A stretch of DNA of 38,923 nt from VEQN01 sp036405975 (GCA_036405975.1 DASWWM010000026.1:1-38923), one strand, 5' to 3'; shown: positions 1 through 8,566, counted from the stretch's first letter. Notes: a model not told the origin generated them from the letters alone. Numbers and translations: made by a program.

Positions 1-1149
1 GATCGCAGCTTTGTTGAACACGGACATGTACGCATTCTTGGCAGGCAGTGCAAGCAGGTCGTTTCGGACAGCAGGAAGGTTCGTCAGGTCGGTCCATATC
101 TGGACCGAAGCCTTGTCGGTGAGCCTTGAAATGACCGCCAGAGCACCTGCCTGATTCGGAGCGCGTCTCACGATCGAAAATGCAGTCAGCTTTCCATATG
201 TGACAGGTATGCCTTCCGGAAACTGCGGCATCAGCGCCACATCAAAGTTCAAGTTCGGATTCTTGTCCTGAAGCCGCGTCAGTTCGCTTGCGTATCCGAA
301 GTACATGGCAAGATTTCCTGCAAGGAAGGCATCTTCGGAACGTGGCATGGATCGGTTCCAGGTATAAAGCGGCCGTGACGGATTCGCAAAGGACGTGTAA
401 TAGTCCACTACGGATTCAGGCGAAGAGATGGCGTTCGCGCCGTTTCCGTCGAGTGTCGAGTAAATGGCACCATTGTCGGCATTTCTTGCGGTCAGAGGAT
501 TTCCAGACTGGAAGAAAAGGGTCGTGAGAACGCCTTTAGCATTCGTGACATTCGAGTATTCGCCCATAGGGACCATGGCCTTGATCACGCTCGATGCATC
601 GGTTCGCGAAATGAGCGACGGTCCGAATGTTGCCAGATCTGCCCAAGTCTTCGGAACCTGAGAGAGGCCCGCAGAGGCGAAAATGTTCTTGTTCCAGTAC
701 ATTACCAAAGGGTTAACCGAGAGAGGGACACCGAGGATTCCTTGAGGCGATACGAAATGCCGCGCGCCATCGATGAAGGTGCTTCTGAATGCCCGTTCAT
801 CGAGGACCGTGAACGGGATAGGCTCGAGCTTATTCCTTTGTGCATACAGAAGATCATCAGTAAGGAGCACGGCATCGGGTCCGGTTCCTTCCGCAAGGGC
901 ATTCACGAATTCGGACTCGAATGTCTCCGGCGCCTTCTGAACGTATGTCACCTCGATGACCGTCTCCTGGATATTCACATTTCGGACAAGCTCGTTGATT
1001 GCCTGTGCCGAAACCGTACCCCAGATGGTAGCTTTTGGCACGGCCTGCCTTGTTCCTCCTCCAAATCCGGCAAAGACCGCGATGCCGGCCACCGCGATGA
1101 ACATGAATCCTGCGAGAACGACGATCTGGAAGACACTTACGTTTTTCAT
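1..1149 (-). CDS. Extracellular solute-binding protein of a sugar-type ABC transporter (3' end outside window)
   Basis: An open frame of 383 codons runs from an ATG at 1149 off the left edge with no stop, so the C-terminus is missing. Residues about 6-26 form one hydrophobic helix after a single Lys, a signal peptide or membrane anchor; there is no lipobox Cys. The following sequence has family 1 (MalE/UgpB-like) binding-protein features: an early GTVSAQAINELV segment, LGVPLSVNPLVMYWNKNIFA, a PKTWADL motif, FLAGNLAMYFGYASEL, and a late AFSIVRRAPNQ segment. Such proteins capture a carbohydrate or similar ligand outside the cell and pass it to a membrane permease. No permease or ATPase gene is in the window; they could lie beyond position 1. 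It starts 26 nt after the methyltransferase stop, on the same strand. The substrate cannot be told. Confidence 0.85.
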   Translation of the reverse strand, partial: MKNVSVFQIVVLAGFMFIAVAGIAVFAGFGGGTRQAVPKATIWGTVSAQAINELVRNVNIQETVIEVTYVQKAPETFESEFVNALAEGTGPDAVLLTDDLLYAQRNKLEPIPFTVLDERAFRSTFIDGARHFVSPQGILGVPLSVNPLVMYWNKNIFASAGLSQVPKTWADLATFGPSLISRTDASSVIKAMVPMGEYSNVTNAKGVLTTLFFQSGNPLTARNADNGAIYSTLDGNGANAISSPESVVDYYTSFANPSRPLYTWNRSMPRSEDAFLAGNLAMYFGYASELTRLQDKNPNLNFDVALMPQFPEGIPVTYGKLTAFSIVRRAPNQAGALAVISRLTDKASVQIWTDLTNLPAVRNDLLALPAKNAYMSVFNKAAI

Positions 1150-1175
1150 ATGAAAATGAGTTACTTTTTTATTAA

Positions 1176-1727
1176 TTAGAAGAAGCCTTGCTGCGGGCTC
1201 GCATCATGGACATACATCATCCCGTAATGATGCGAGCCCGCATCCAAATAGCATTCGAATCTGAGTCCGCTTTCCTCAAAAAGACTTTTTGCCTCATCCA
1301 AAGTGATGACATGATCAGGATGAGGACCGATGTGAGAGAACGAATCAGACCAATCAACCACGGCAATCTTTCCGTCATGCTTCAAGACTCGCTTTGCCTC
1401 CTTGACGATCAGCTCAGGCTTATCAGCCTGGAACAGGACATTGCTGATGATGACCCGGTCAACGGATGCAGAGACAAGGCCGGAACCCTTTGGTGCCTCG
1501 AGATCCCCTTGAATGACCTCCACCTGCTCATGCCCTGCCCGCACGGCCTCATTTTTAATCTTTCTCAAATAGTCGGGATGAGCATCAACGGCAAAGACCC
1601 TTCCGTACGGTCCGACTTTTTTTGCCAGCCTCAAGGCATAGAATCCCGCACCCGCGCCGAAGTCGGCGACAGTCATTCCCTCAGCCACGAACATCTGGCC
1701 GATCACTTTCTCAGGATCTGAAAACAT
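1176..1727 (-). CDS. Class I SAM-dependent methyltransferase (UbiE-like fold)
   Basis: A 183-residue Rossmann-fold methyltransferase. Motif I is VADFGAGAGFYA (about residues 19-30), the acidic end of strand 2 is VFAVDAHP, a GDLEAPKG segment follows, and motif IV/post-motifs read VDRVIISNVLFQ and LKHDGKIAVVDW. It probably transfers a methyl group from SAM to a small molecule or macromolecule; the substrate is unknown. The protein begins close to motif I, so it lacks the N-terminal extension of many relatives. The ATG is preceded by an extended -10 (TGATAGAAT, hexamer 1734-1739) only 6 nt away, which supports this start and a leaderless message. It is divergent from the ATPase gene at 1804 and upstream of the binding-protein gene on the same strand. 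Confidence 0.85.
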   Translation of the reverse strand: MFSDPEKVIGQMFVAEGMTVADFGAGAGFYALRLAKKVGPYGRVFAVDAHPDYLRKIKNEAVRAGHEQVEVIQGDLEAPKGSGLVSASVDRVIISNVLFQADKPELIVKEAKRVLKHDGKIAVVDWSDSFSHIGPHPDHVITLDEAKSLFEESGLRFECYLDAGSHHYGMMYVHDASPQQGFF

Positions 1728-1733
1728 AAAGAC

Positions 1734-1795
1734 ATTCTATCAGACTTCTGTCGATAAGATATGCACAACCGCAGCGCATGACCCGGTGATATACT
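1734..1795. promoter_or_regulatory. Divergent promoter pair between methyltransferase and AAA_28 ATPase genes
   Basis: On the minus strand TAGAAT (1734-1739), preceded by TG plus one base, lies 6 nt before the ATG at 1727. On the plus strand TATACT (1790-1795) lies 8 nt before the ATG at 1804. No convincing -35 element was found for either. With a normal distance from -10 to transcription start, both messages would begin at or next to the start codon. Confidence 0.5.
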
Positions 1796-1803
1796 CAGAA
1801 GCA

Positions 1804-2385
1804 ATGAACAGGATTCGGAAGTACGTGCTTACCGGAGGGCCGTGCGTCGGAAAGACAACCGTCATAAATATTTTTGCCGAACGAGGATTTTCGACTGTCC
1901 CGGAAGTTGCCCGAGCCATTATAGAACGCGAACTCGAAGCGGGCAGCGATATCCTTCCTTGGAAAAATACAGAACGATTCCAGCATGCATATGCCGAAGA
2001 GCAGAGACGCGCAGAACTGACCCTTCCGGAACACATAGAGCATGCGCAGGATCGTCGGGCGGTATTTATGGACCGTTCCATCATTGACGGGCAAGCATTC
2101 TGCGTATTTGGAAATGTCCCGGTTCCGGAAATCACTCCCGCACATGTAAGCGAGCTGAGGGACCGCAATGACGAGTACGATGTGATTTTTATCCTTGACC
2201 CCCTCGAGCGTTACGAATTCGACGACGGAAGAGTTTTCAAACCCGAAGAAAGCCTCAAGCTGCACGAACTTGTCCGAGAAGCATACGAATATTACGGATT
2301 CCAAACTGTTCGGGTGCCCCTTTTGCCACCCGAAGACCGCGCAGACTACATTCTTTCAAAAGTGAGAGAGTTCCAGGCCGCATAA
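1804..2385 (+). CDS. AAA_28-family P-loop ATPase/kinase (NadR C-terminal-like)
   Basis: A 193-residue P-loop protein. Walker A is TGGPCVGKTT near the N-terminus; FMDRSIIDGQAF fits the switch/DRS motif of AAA_28 and NadR-type nucleoside kinases, and VIFILDPLERYEFDDGRV resembles the later strand and lid region. AAA_28 proteins are mostly uncharacterised ATPases or kinases; NadR uses this fold to phosphorylate nicotinamide riboside. No adenylyltransferase domain is present, so NAD salvage is only one possibility. A GTG at 1786 in the same frame would add six residues, but it overlaps the TATACT hexamer at 1790-1795, so the ATG at 1804 is preferred. It converges with the exchanger gene that ends at 2428. 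Confidence 0.8.
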   Translation: MNRIRKYVLTGGPCVGKTTVINIFAERGFSTVPEVARAIIERELEAGSDILPWKNTERFQHAYAEEQRRAELTLPEHIEHAQDRRAVFMDRSIIDGQAFCVFGNVPVPEITPAHVSELRDRNDEYDVIFILDPLERYEFDDGRVFKPEESLKLHELVREAYEYYGFQTVRVPLLPPEDRADYILSKVREFQAA

Positions 2386-2427
2386 CCAACAGCCCTTCTA
2401 ACAAATCACAGGACAGGAAAGACTCTC

Positions 2428-3405
2428 CTATAGAGCAACGAGAAATACGATATAGAAGGCGTACAGCGCAAGGAAAAGCGCACCCTGCCACCTGTCGAGT
2501 GCATGACGCTTGCCTGCAAACATGAAAAGAAAGAGAAGCGATGATGACGCAAGCAGGAATGCCAGATCTACAGATGACCCCGGACCCAAAGGCATGGGAG
2601 AAACGAGCGCGCTGATCCCAAGAATCCAGAAGATATTGAAAATATTTGACCCGACGACATTCCCGACCGCTATGTCCACCTGCTTCTTTCGAACGGCAGC
2701 CAATGACGCAGCGAACTCGGGAAGCGACGTGCCTACGGCAACGATAGTGAGGCCGATGACCGATTCCGAAATGCCAAACGAGGAGGCGAAAGCTACGGCT
2801 CCCTTGACTATCCAGGATCCGCCGACTACCAGAGCCGCAAGCCCGCCGACCGCCCGGACATATGACTGTCCGACTGTCAGCTTCTTTTCCTCCTCTCCGG
2901 CAAGCATGCCTTCCTCATCTGACCCCTGTTTAGCGAGGACGAAAATGTAGTTTAGAAATATTGCGAAGAAGCACAGCAGAACGATTCCGTCTCCTGCCCC
3001 TATCGCGCCGATGCCATCGACTGAAAATCCGGCAAACGAGGCATCGTTTGCGAGAACGAATACCATGAGTGCGGCAATGAAAGAAAGGGGTATTTCCTTC
3101 CACACAGTATTTCTCTGCACCTTCAGCGGATACAGGAGCGCGCACACTCCGAGTATGAGGAAGACATTGGCGATATTGCTGCCGATGATATTTCCGAGCG
3201 CAAGATCGGTCGTGCCCGAAAAAGCTGAAGTGAGATTGACGACGAGCTCCGGCGCAGAGGTACCGAAAGCAACAATAGTGAGCCCGATGACCAGATTCGG
3301 AATGCCGTGCTTCTTGGCGATAGAGACAGAACCGTCCACGAGAGAGTCCGCTCCTTTTACGAGAAGCGCGAATCCTGCGATGAGAAGAAGTGCGGAAATC
3401 AGCAT
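2428..3405 (-). CDS. Calcium/sodium antiporter (CaCA superfamily, YrbG-like)
   Basis: A 325-residue integral membrane protein with about ten hydrophobic helices. The two inverted alpha-repeats that define Ca2+/cation exchangers are clear: GLTIVAFGTSAPELVVNL with GNIIGSNIANVFLILG in the first half, and GLTIVAVGTSLPEFAASL with GNVVGSNIFNIFWILG in the second. The acidic residues of the ion site (APE and LPE) are present in both. A loop rich in Glu/Lys lies between the halves. It should exchange cytosolic Ca2+ for Na+ across the membrane. It starts 27 nt after the gyrA stop on the same strand, so it is probably co-transcribed. No Shine-Dalgarno sequence precedes the ATG. Confidence 0.92.
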   Translation of the reverse strand: MLISALLLIAGFALLVKGADSLVDGSVSIAKKHGIPNLVIGLTIVAFGTSAPELVVNLTSAFSGTTDLALGNIIGSNIANVFLILGVCALLYPLKVQRNTVWKEIPLSFIAALMVFVLANDASFAGFSVDGIGAIGAGDGIVLLCFFAIFLNYIFVLAKQGSDEEGMLAGEEEKKLTVGQSYVRAVGGLAALVVGGSWIVKGAVAFASSFGISESVIGLTIVAVGTSLPEFAASLAAVRKKQVDIAVGNVVGSNIFNIFWILGISALVSPMPLGPGSSVDLAFLLASSSLLFLFMFAGKRHALDRWQGALFLALYAFYIVFLVAL

Positions 3406-3432
3406 GATGATGACGTATTGCTCATGCCCATC

Positions 3433-5922
3433 TTATAAACAGATGACGCTCGCCAGGCTGTCTCCCTCTCGGAGCTTCATAACCCGGACGCCCTGAGTAT
3501 CTCGTCCGAGCGTCGGAATCTCATTGAGTCCGCATCGGATAACCTGAGACTTCTTCGAGATAGCCACGGCTTCTTCAAGCTCGCTTGTGACGATCTTGGC
3601 CGTGATGAGGTCGCCGGTCTTATCAGTAACCTTCACCGTCTTGATTCCTGAACCGCCTCGGCCCTGAACCTTGTACTCCTTAAGCGGAGTCTTCTTTCCA
3701 TATCCGTTTGCCGAAACCACGAGGATTTCACCTTCGTTCGAGCCCTTCTTGATGGCATCGGCACCGACGACGCTGACGCCCTTGTCGAGCTTCATCACTC
3801 GCACTCCTCCGGCCGCTCGTCCCATTTCCCGGACTTCATCCTGATCGAATCGAATCGACTGACCGTCCGATGCCACGACCATGACATTGTCGCCCTTCTC
3901 GACGAATGATGCAGATACAAGTTCATCTCCAGAGTCGAGTCTGATGGCGATGATTCCACTTCGTCGCACATCATGGAAGCTTGCCGCTTCGACTTTCTTT
4001 CCAGTTCCCTGCTTCGTCACGAGGAAGAGCGAGAGCTCGCTTCCCTTCTTGATTTCCTTCGGCATAGGAAGAATGGATGTGACCTTCTCCGTTCCTTCAA
4101 GCGAGAGGAAGTTCATAATCGACTTTCCTCGCGTCGCTCGCTTTCCTTCAGGAATGTCATACATCTTGATCTTGTATGCCTTGCCCTTGTCAGTAAAGAA
4201 TAAAAGCTCGCTGTGGTTTGTCGTCGTAATGAGATGCGTTATAAAATCCTCCTCTTTCGTATTGAGGTCAACGACTCCCACACCGCCTCGCTTCTGCTTT
4301 CGGTATTCGTCAGGGTCGGTTCGCTTTACATAGCCTCCGGCTGTAAGGACGAGAACCGACTCCTCGTCAGGAATAACGTCTTCCACTGAGAAGTTCTTCG
4401 CGCCATGCTTGATGATTTTCGTTCGTCGCTCGTCTCCGTACTTCTCCTTGATTTCGGCAAGCTCAGTCTTGATGATCGCAAGAACCCGCTTTGGATTCTT
4501 GAGAATGTCCTCGCATTCCTTGATGAATGCCTGGACCGCCTTGAGCTGATCCTCGATCTTCTTTCGCTCGAGGCCGGCAAGCTTCTGGAGCCGCATTTCG
4601 AGAATGGCAGTCGCCTGTCGGTCAGAGAACTTGAACTCCTTCATGAGGTTCGCATGCGCCGTCGGAGTGTCCTTCGAAGCCTTGATGAGCTTGATGATTT
4701 CGTCGATATGATCGAGTGCCTTCTTGAGACCGAGCAAGATATGCTCTTCGTCGAGTGCCTTGGCCAAATCGTATTCAGTCCTCCTTCTGATGACCTCCTT
4801 TCGGTGCTTGATGAACTCTTCAAGACAAACCTTGAGAGAGATAGTCTGCGGAACGCCGTCAACGAGGGCGACCATATTGTAATGGAACGTTGACTCGAGC
4901 TGCGTATGCTTGTAGAGGAAATTAAGGACGTTCTGAGGATAGCTTCCGCTCTTGAGTTCGATTACGATTCGGATGTCAGACGTGGACTCGTCTCGGAGGT
5001 CCTTGATGCCCTCGAGCTTCTTCTCTCGAACGAGATCGGCGATAGACTCAATGAGCGAAGCCTTGTTTACTCGGAACGGGATCGAAGTGATGATGATCTT
5101 AGACTGTCCAGCCTTCTCTTCAACGATCTCAGCCTCGCCTCGCGTAACGACTCCTCCTCGTCCATGCGTATACGCATGAGCAATGTCAGCGGCGCTGTAT
5201 GCCATTCCTCCTGTCGGGAAGTCAGGACCCTTTACGAACTGAAGGAGATCTTCCGTGCTCGCATCGTCATTGTCTACAAGATGGGTAACGGCATCCACGA
5301 GCTCGTTCAAGTTATGCGGCGGCACAGACGTCGCCATACCCACGGCAATACCGAGAACTCCGTTCAAAAGCAGGTTTGGAACGGCTGTCGGGAGAACTGT
5401 CGGCTCCTGCTTCGTGCCGTCATAGTTCGGACGGAAGTTTACCGTCTGCTTGCCCATATCCCGAAGAAGCTCGCTTGCAAGCCGAGACATCTTGGCTTCG
5501 GTATATCGCATGGCGGCAGCCGAGTCGCCGTCAATCGAACCGAAGTTACCCTGACCCGTGATAAGCGGATACCTGAGGGTGAAGTCCTGTGCCATACCTA
5601 CAAGAGATGCATAGATGGCAGCATCACCGTGCGGGTGATAATTACCCATAACTTCTCCGACCACGAAGGCAGACTTTCGATACTTCGCAGCGAATGTCAG
5701 ATTGTTCTGATTCATCGCGTAAAGAATACGCCTGTGCACGGGCTTGAGACCGTCTCGCACGTCCGGAAGCGCTCGGTCCGTAATAACTGACATGGCATAG
5801 TCGATGTACGACTCTTTCATCTCGGTCGTGATGCTTCGCGCAACCACTCGTTCCGCAAGCATGCTTTCAGCGTGAGCCTCCTGCTTTTCTGATTCTGATC
5901 TGTTATCGTTTTTCTTTGCCAT
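3433..5922 (-). CDS. gyrA: DNA gyrase subunit A
   Basis: 829 residues, close to normal GyrA length. The breakage-reunion domain is complete, with DGLKPVHRRILYAM, HPHGDAAIY, GQGNFGSIDGD and the catalytic Tyr140 in AAAMRYTEAKMS. A coiled coil follows (about residues 370-490), then a C-terminal beta-pinwheel with blade motifs such as QKRGGVGVVDL, the likely GyrA box (QRRGGKG in E. coli), and GRGGSGIKTVKV, which favours GyrA over ParC. With GyrB it introduces negative supercoils. The positions matching E. coli Ser83 and Asp87 are Ala101 and Ala105 (codons 5620-5622 and 5608-5610); these residues normally hold the metal-water bridge to quinolones. The gene lies 25 nt after the small membrane protein gene in a likely four-gene operon; gyrB is not in the window. 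Confidence 0.96.
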   Translation of the reverse strand: MAKKNDNRSESEKQEAHAESMLAERVVARSITTEMKESYIDYAMSVITDRALPDVRDGLKPVHRRILYAMNQNNLTFAAKYRKSAFVVGEVMGNYHPHGDAAIYASLVGMAQDFTLRYPLITGQGNFGSIDGDSAAAMRYTEAKMSRLASELLRDMGKQTVNFRPNYDGTKQEPTVLPTAVPNLLLNGVLGIAVGMATSVPPHNLNELVDAVTHLVDNDDASTEDLLQFVKGPDFPTGGMAYSAADIAHAYTHGRGGVVTRGEAEIVEEKAGQSKIIITSIPFRVNKASLIESIADLVREKKLEGIKDLRDESTSDIRIVIELKSGSYPQNVLNFLYKHTQLESTFHYNMVALVDGVPQTISLKVCLEEFIKHRKEVIRRRTEYDLAKALDEEHILLGLKKALDHIDEIIKLIKASKDTPTAHANLMKEFKFSDRQATAILEMRLQKLAGLERKKIEDQLKAVQAFIKECEDILKNPKRVLAIIKTELAEIKEKYGDERRTKIIKHGAKNFSVEDVIPDEESVLVLTAGGYVKRTDPDEYRKQKRGGVGVVDLNTKEEDFITHLITTTNHSELLFFTDKGKAYKIKMYDIPEGKRATRGKSIMNFLSLEGTEKVTSILPMPKEIKKGSELSLFLVTKQGTGKKVEAASFHDVRRSGIIAIRLDSGDELVSASFVEKGDNVMVVASDGQSIRFDQDEVREMGRAAGGVRVMKLDKGVSVVGADAIKKGSNEGEILVVSANGYGKKTPLKEYKVQGRGGSGIKTVKVTDKTGDLITAKIVTSELEEAVAISKKSQVIRCGLNEIPTLGRDTQGVRVMKLREGDSLASVICL

Positions 5923-5947
5923 GTCTTTGGTAAACGGGAATTACTAA

Positions 5948-6397
5948 TTAAATCGAGTCCGATGTGCTCGTGCCTCGCGTTGATGTGCCGTATTCTATCA
6001 AGTTTTGCGAACTGGAACCAGTTGACGTCGCCTGATAATCCGGCTCGGTTTGAATAGAGCTGCTTGCCTGCATACTGAAAATTGGGTCAGACGAAGTGCC
6101 GGTACCAGGATTTCCGAATGTAACAAGGTCCGACACCTGAGCCTTGATCTGCGCAACGCCTTCAGAGACCGAGGCCTTGAGCCGGCTGAAGTACCCAGGG
6201 CCCGTAACAGCACCCTCAGACGATGAAGCCATAAGTGCCATATCACGTTCCAAAAAAACGCGGTCAACATACGCCGAATACGAGACGAACCAGAGCATTG
6301 CGACCACGAGCGTGAATGCAAAGCTTGCTCCCAGTGCATAGAGCGACCTGATGTGACTTGGCTTCTGCCTGAGTATTTCGAGGATCTTGAAGATCAT
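5948..6397 (-). CDS. Small single-pass membrane protein with Ser/Thr-rich tail
   Basis: 149 residues, not recognised as a known family. A short basic N-terminus (MIFKILEILRQKPSHIRSLYALG) leads into one transmembrane helix at about 21-41 (ASFAFTLVVAMLWFVSYSAY). A helix-prone stretch (FSRLKASVSEGVAQIKAQVSDL) follows, and the last 55 residues are low-complexity Ser, Thr, Gly and Gln, probably disordered outside the membrane. It lies between the MBL-fold gene (35 nt gap) and gyrA (25 nt gap), so it is likely co-transcribed with both, which gives no direct hint of function. Confidence 0.7.
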   Translation of the reverse strand: MIFKILEILRQKPSHIRSLYALGASFAFTLVVAMLWFVSYSAYVDRVFLERDMALMASSSEGAVTGPGYFSRLKASVSEGVAQIKAQVSDLVTFGNPGTGTSSDPIFSMQASSSIQTEPDYQATSTGSSSQNLIEYGTSTRGTSTSDSI

Positions 6398-6432
6398 GAT
6401 GATGTGTATCGTCTTCCGCCGCCCTGCTTTCG

Positions 6433-7092
6433 TTAAGCCTGAGGAGCAAGGATGACGATGTCACCTTCTTTTCCGTCCAGGTCTTTCTTTTTTACGGTGA
6501 GCTTGTCCAATGGCTCGGGACTCTCACCCGCCTCCTTTATAAATGACTTGAGAGACTCATCCTTGATGCTTTCGAAATGCATCGGCACCACGAGTTTTGC
6601 CTCGAGGTTCATGGCAATCTTATATGCCTCTTTTGCATCGTATACGCCCTCTCCGCCGATTGGGACAAAAAGAATGTCTACGGTATCAACCGCTTCAGCA
6701 AGAGTGCTTGGAAGAGGAGCCCCTTGCGCGCCAAGGAAAAGCAGATTCATGCCGTCCACGGAAAGCGAATATATAGTATTGATCCTTCTGCCTCCGAATC
6801 CATTGTCCTTGTTCGTATTTTTCGAGTCGTACTCTGAAACACCGGCAATGCCATGGACGAATATGCCGTTCGTCTCGTATTCTCCGGGACCGGAGATGAC
6901 GAACGGCACTTTGTCTCCATATGACATGTCGGCACCGCCGTTCATGTCCTCGTGCTCAAGGCTTTGAAGAACAATGTCTGCTCCGAATTTGCTCGACTTA
7001 AACGAAGAGCTCTTAGCGGGCGGGTTAAGGGCGATGGTCAAGTCGCCGTACTGAACTTTGAAGCATTCGTGACCAAGGTATGTGACAATCAT
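6433..7092 (-). CDS. MBL-fold protein (UlaG-like), metal site incomplete
   Basis: A 219-residue metallo-beta-lactamase-fold protein. MIVTYLGHECFKVQYGDLTIALNPP matches the first beta-strands of UlaG/UPF0173 hydrolases, FVISGPGEYETNGIFVHGI and MNLLFLGAQG are core segments, and VVPMHFES supplies a late conserved His. The signature HxHxDH is altered: the segment reads LQSLEHEDMNG, so the first and last His appear to be Leu and Met. It may bind one metal, act differently, or be a non-catalytic relative. An upstream in-frame ATG at 7101 would add three residues, but the -10 hexamer TAAAAT (7100-7105, minus strand) overlaps it and lies 7 nt before the ATG at 7092, so that start is chosen. It is first in the probable operon with the small membrane protein, gyrA and the exchanger. 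Confidence 0.82.
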   Translation of the reverse strand: MIVTYLGHECFKVQYGDLTIALNPPAKSSSFKSSKFGADIVLQSLEHEDMNGGADMSYGDKVPFVISGPGEYETNGIFVHGIAGVSEYDSKNTNKDNGFGGRRINTIYSLSVDGMNLLFLGAQGAPLPSTLAEAVDTVDILFVPIGGEGVYDAKEAYKIAMNLEAKLVVPMHFESIKDESLKSFIKEAGESPEPLDKLTVKKKDLDGKEGDIVILAPQA

Positions 7093-7151
7093 GGCTGCCA
7101 TTTTACATCAGTTTATGAAATGCCGCCACAGCGCACGGCCTCATTTCCCTA

Positions 7152-7179
7152 TTGAAAAAAGCCGTACTATATGTATAAT
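7152..7179 (+). promoter_or_regulatory. Sigma70-type promoter of rpsA
   Basis: TTGAAA (7152-7157), a 16-nt spacer, then TATAAT (7174-7179). Transcription should begin near 7186, giving a leader of roughly 145 nt before the rpsA ATG, unlike the leaderless pattern at many other genes here. Confidence 0.75.
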
Positions 7180-7185
7180 GTTCGA

Positions 7186-7332
7186 GCATTCTTTATTAAC
7201 CCGAGATTGGTGTAAACCCCGCTCTGTTCCCGTCCCTTGAGGGTCCGGCATTGGCCAAAAGCCATAGCCAGACTCCCCGAGGAAGCGCATCCGGCCATCC
7301 ATGCGGAAGCGCCCGTCTCAAAAACCTAAAAA
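7186..7332 (+). other. Long, possibly structured 5' leader of rpsA
   Basis: About 145 nt of untranslated RNA precede rpsA. A small stem CGCAT/ATGCG can form at about 7288-7307, inside two copies of GGAAGCGC. No known riboswitch motif was recognised. S1 genes in other bacteria are autoregulated by S1 binding the leader; the same here is only a guess. No Shine-Dalgarno sequence precedes the ATG (context AAAACCTAAAAA). Confidence 0.4.
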
Positions 7333-8457
7333 ATGACAAACAAAGATGCGGATCAGGTAGAGCTTACAAAAGAAGAGCTCGAGCTTGCTCCAAAAAACCT
7401 CAGCTATATGGGCAAGCTCCTTGCCGATACAGCTACCCCTCCGAGCCTCGGAGATCTAGTAGAAGGTCAGGTAATCGCCATCGACAAGAAGGGCGTATTC
7501 ATCGACCTTAAGCCTTATGGAACAGGTATCATCTACGGACGAGAGTACGTAAATGCCCGAGACATCATCCGAAAGGTTAATATCGGCGACAGCATCGCGG
7601 CGAAAGTCGTAGACATGAGCAACGCTGACGGGTACGTAGAGCTTTCACTCAAGGAAGCTAAGCAGGCCCTCATCTGGAGCGAAGCTGAAGCAGCTATCAA
7701 GTCTCGAATCGTATTCGATGTGCCAGTTCTTGAAGCCAACAAGGGAGGACTCCTCCTTTCATGGCAGGGCATCCACGGATTCCTTCCCGCATCACAGCTT
7801 AAGGCTGACCACTACCCTCGAGTAGCGGACGGTGACAAGGACAAGATCCTCGAAGAGCTCAAGAAGTTCGTCGGACAGAAGCTTTCTGTGACGATCATCG
7901 GCGCATCTCCAAAGGAAGGAAAGCTCATTTTCTCTGAAAAGAGCCCTGAAACAAAGGAGAAGGAAAAGATGATTGGCAAGTACGCTGTCGGAGACGAGGT
8001 TGAAGGAACTGTAACAGGTGCCGTAGACTTCGGAGTATTCGTCAAGATCGAGGAAGGACTCGAAGGACTCGTGCACATCTCTGAAATCGACTGGGCACTC
8101 GTTGAGGACCCTCGAGCTCTCTACAAGGTTGGCGACAAGGTGAAGGTCAAGGTTATCGAGATCAAGGACGGAAAGGTTTCACTTTCAATCAAGGCTCTCA
8201 AGACTAACCCGTGGAAAGAAGCTGAGAAGAAGTACAAGAAGGACGATGTCGTAACAGGCGTAGTTATCAAGTTCAACAAGCATGGCGCCCTCGCCTCTAT
8301 CGAGGAAGGAGTAGCTGGCCTCGTTCACGTATCTGAGTTCGGCAGCGATGCCAAGCTCCGAGAAAAGCTCGAGCTCGGAAAGATCTACACATTCAAGATC
8401 AACCTCTTTGACGCTAAGGAGCAGAAGATGGCTCTCTCATTCGTAGACAAGAAGTAG
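7333..8457 (+). CDS. rpsA: 30S ribosomal protein S1, four S1 domains
   Basis: 374 residues with four S1/OB-fold domains at about 39-107, 120-205, 221-290 and 303-371. Domains 3 and 4 are the most canonical (VGDEVEGTVTGAVDFGVFVKIEEGLEGLVHISEI and the GLVHVSEF repeat). E. coli S1 has six domains in 557 residues; shorter versions are usual in many phyla. S1 helps load mRNA on the 30S subunit, and its role may matter more where Shine-Dalgarno sequences are lacking, as here. All seven arginines are encoded by CGA. It has its own promoter and leader and ends at a strong intrinsic terminator, so it is monocistronic. Confidence 0.93.
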   Translation: MTNKDADQVELTKEELELAPKNLSYMGKLLADTATPPSLGDLVEGQVIAIDKKGVFIDLKPYGTGIIYGREYVNARDIIRKVNIGDSIAAKVVDMSNADGYVELSLKEAKQALIWSEAEAAIKSRIVFDVPVLEANKGGLLLSWQGIHGFLPASQLKADHYPRVADGDKDKILEELKKFVGQKLSVTIIGASPKEGKLIFSEKSPETKEKEKMIGKYAVGDEVEGTVTGAVDFGVFVKIEEGLEGLVHISEIDWALVEDPRALYKVGDKVKVKVIEIKDGKVSLSIKALKTNPWKEAEKKYKKDDVVTGVVIKFNKHGALASIEEGVAGLVHVSEFGSDAKLREKLELGKIYTFKINLFDAKEQKMALSFVDKK

Positions 8458-8467
8458 TCTCACTTAG

Positions 8468-8498
8468 AAAGCCTCCCGCAATGCGGGAGGCTTTTTGT
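8468..8498 (+). terminator. Intrinsic terminator of rpsA
   Basis: Twelve-bp perfect stem (8468-8479 with 8483-8494, core GCCTCCCGC/GCGGGAGGC), three-base loop AAT, then a T-rich tail. It begins 11 nt after the rpsA stop. Confidence 0.92.
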
Positions 8499-8566
8499 TT
8501 TCCTTCTTGAACTTTGACTTTACTATCACAGAATGGCTAGTAATATAGGTACTAATTGCCTATATA

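Noticed and set aside
1..1149. Solute-binding protein as a lipoprotein
   Set aside because: No Cys follows the hydrophobic helix, so no lipobox is present.
288..1179. Several plus-strand open frames near the left edge
   Set aside because: The minus strand carries an uninterrupted solute-binding protein frame through the whole stretch.
4906..5790. Long open frame of 294 codons on the plus strand opposite gyrA
   Set aside because: It is antisense to conserved GyrA sequence, has no recognisable domain, and arises from the codon bias of the minus-strand gene.
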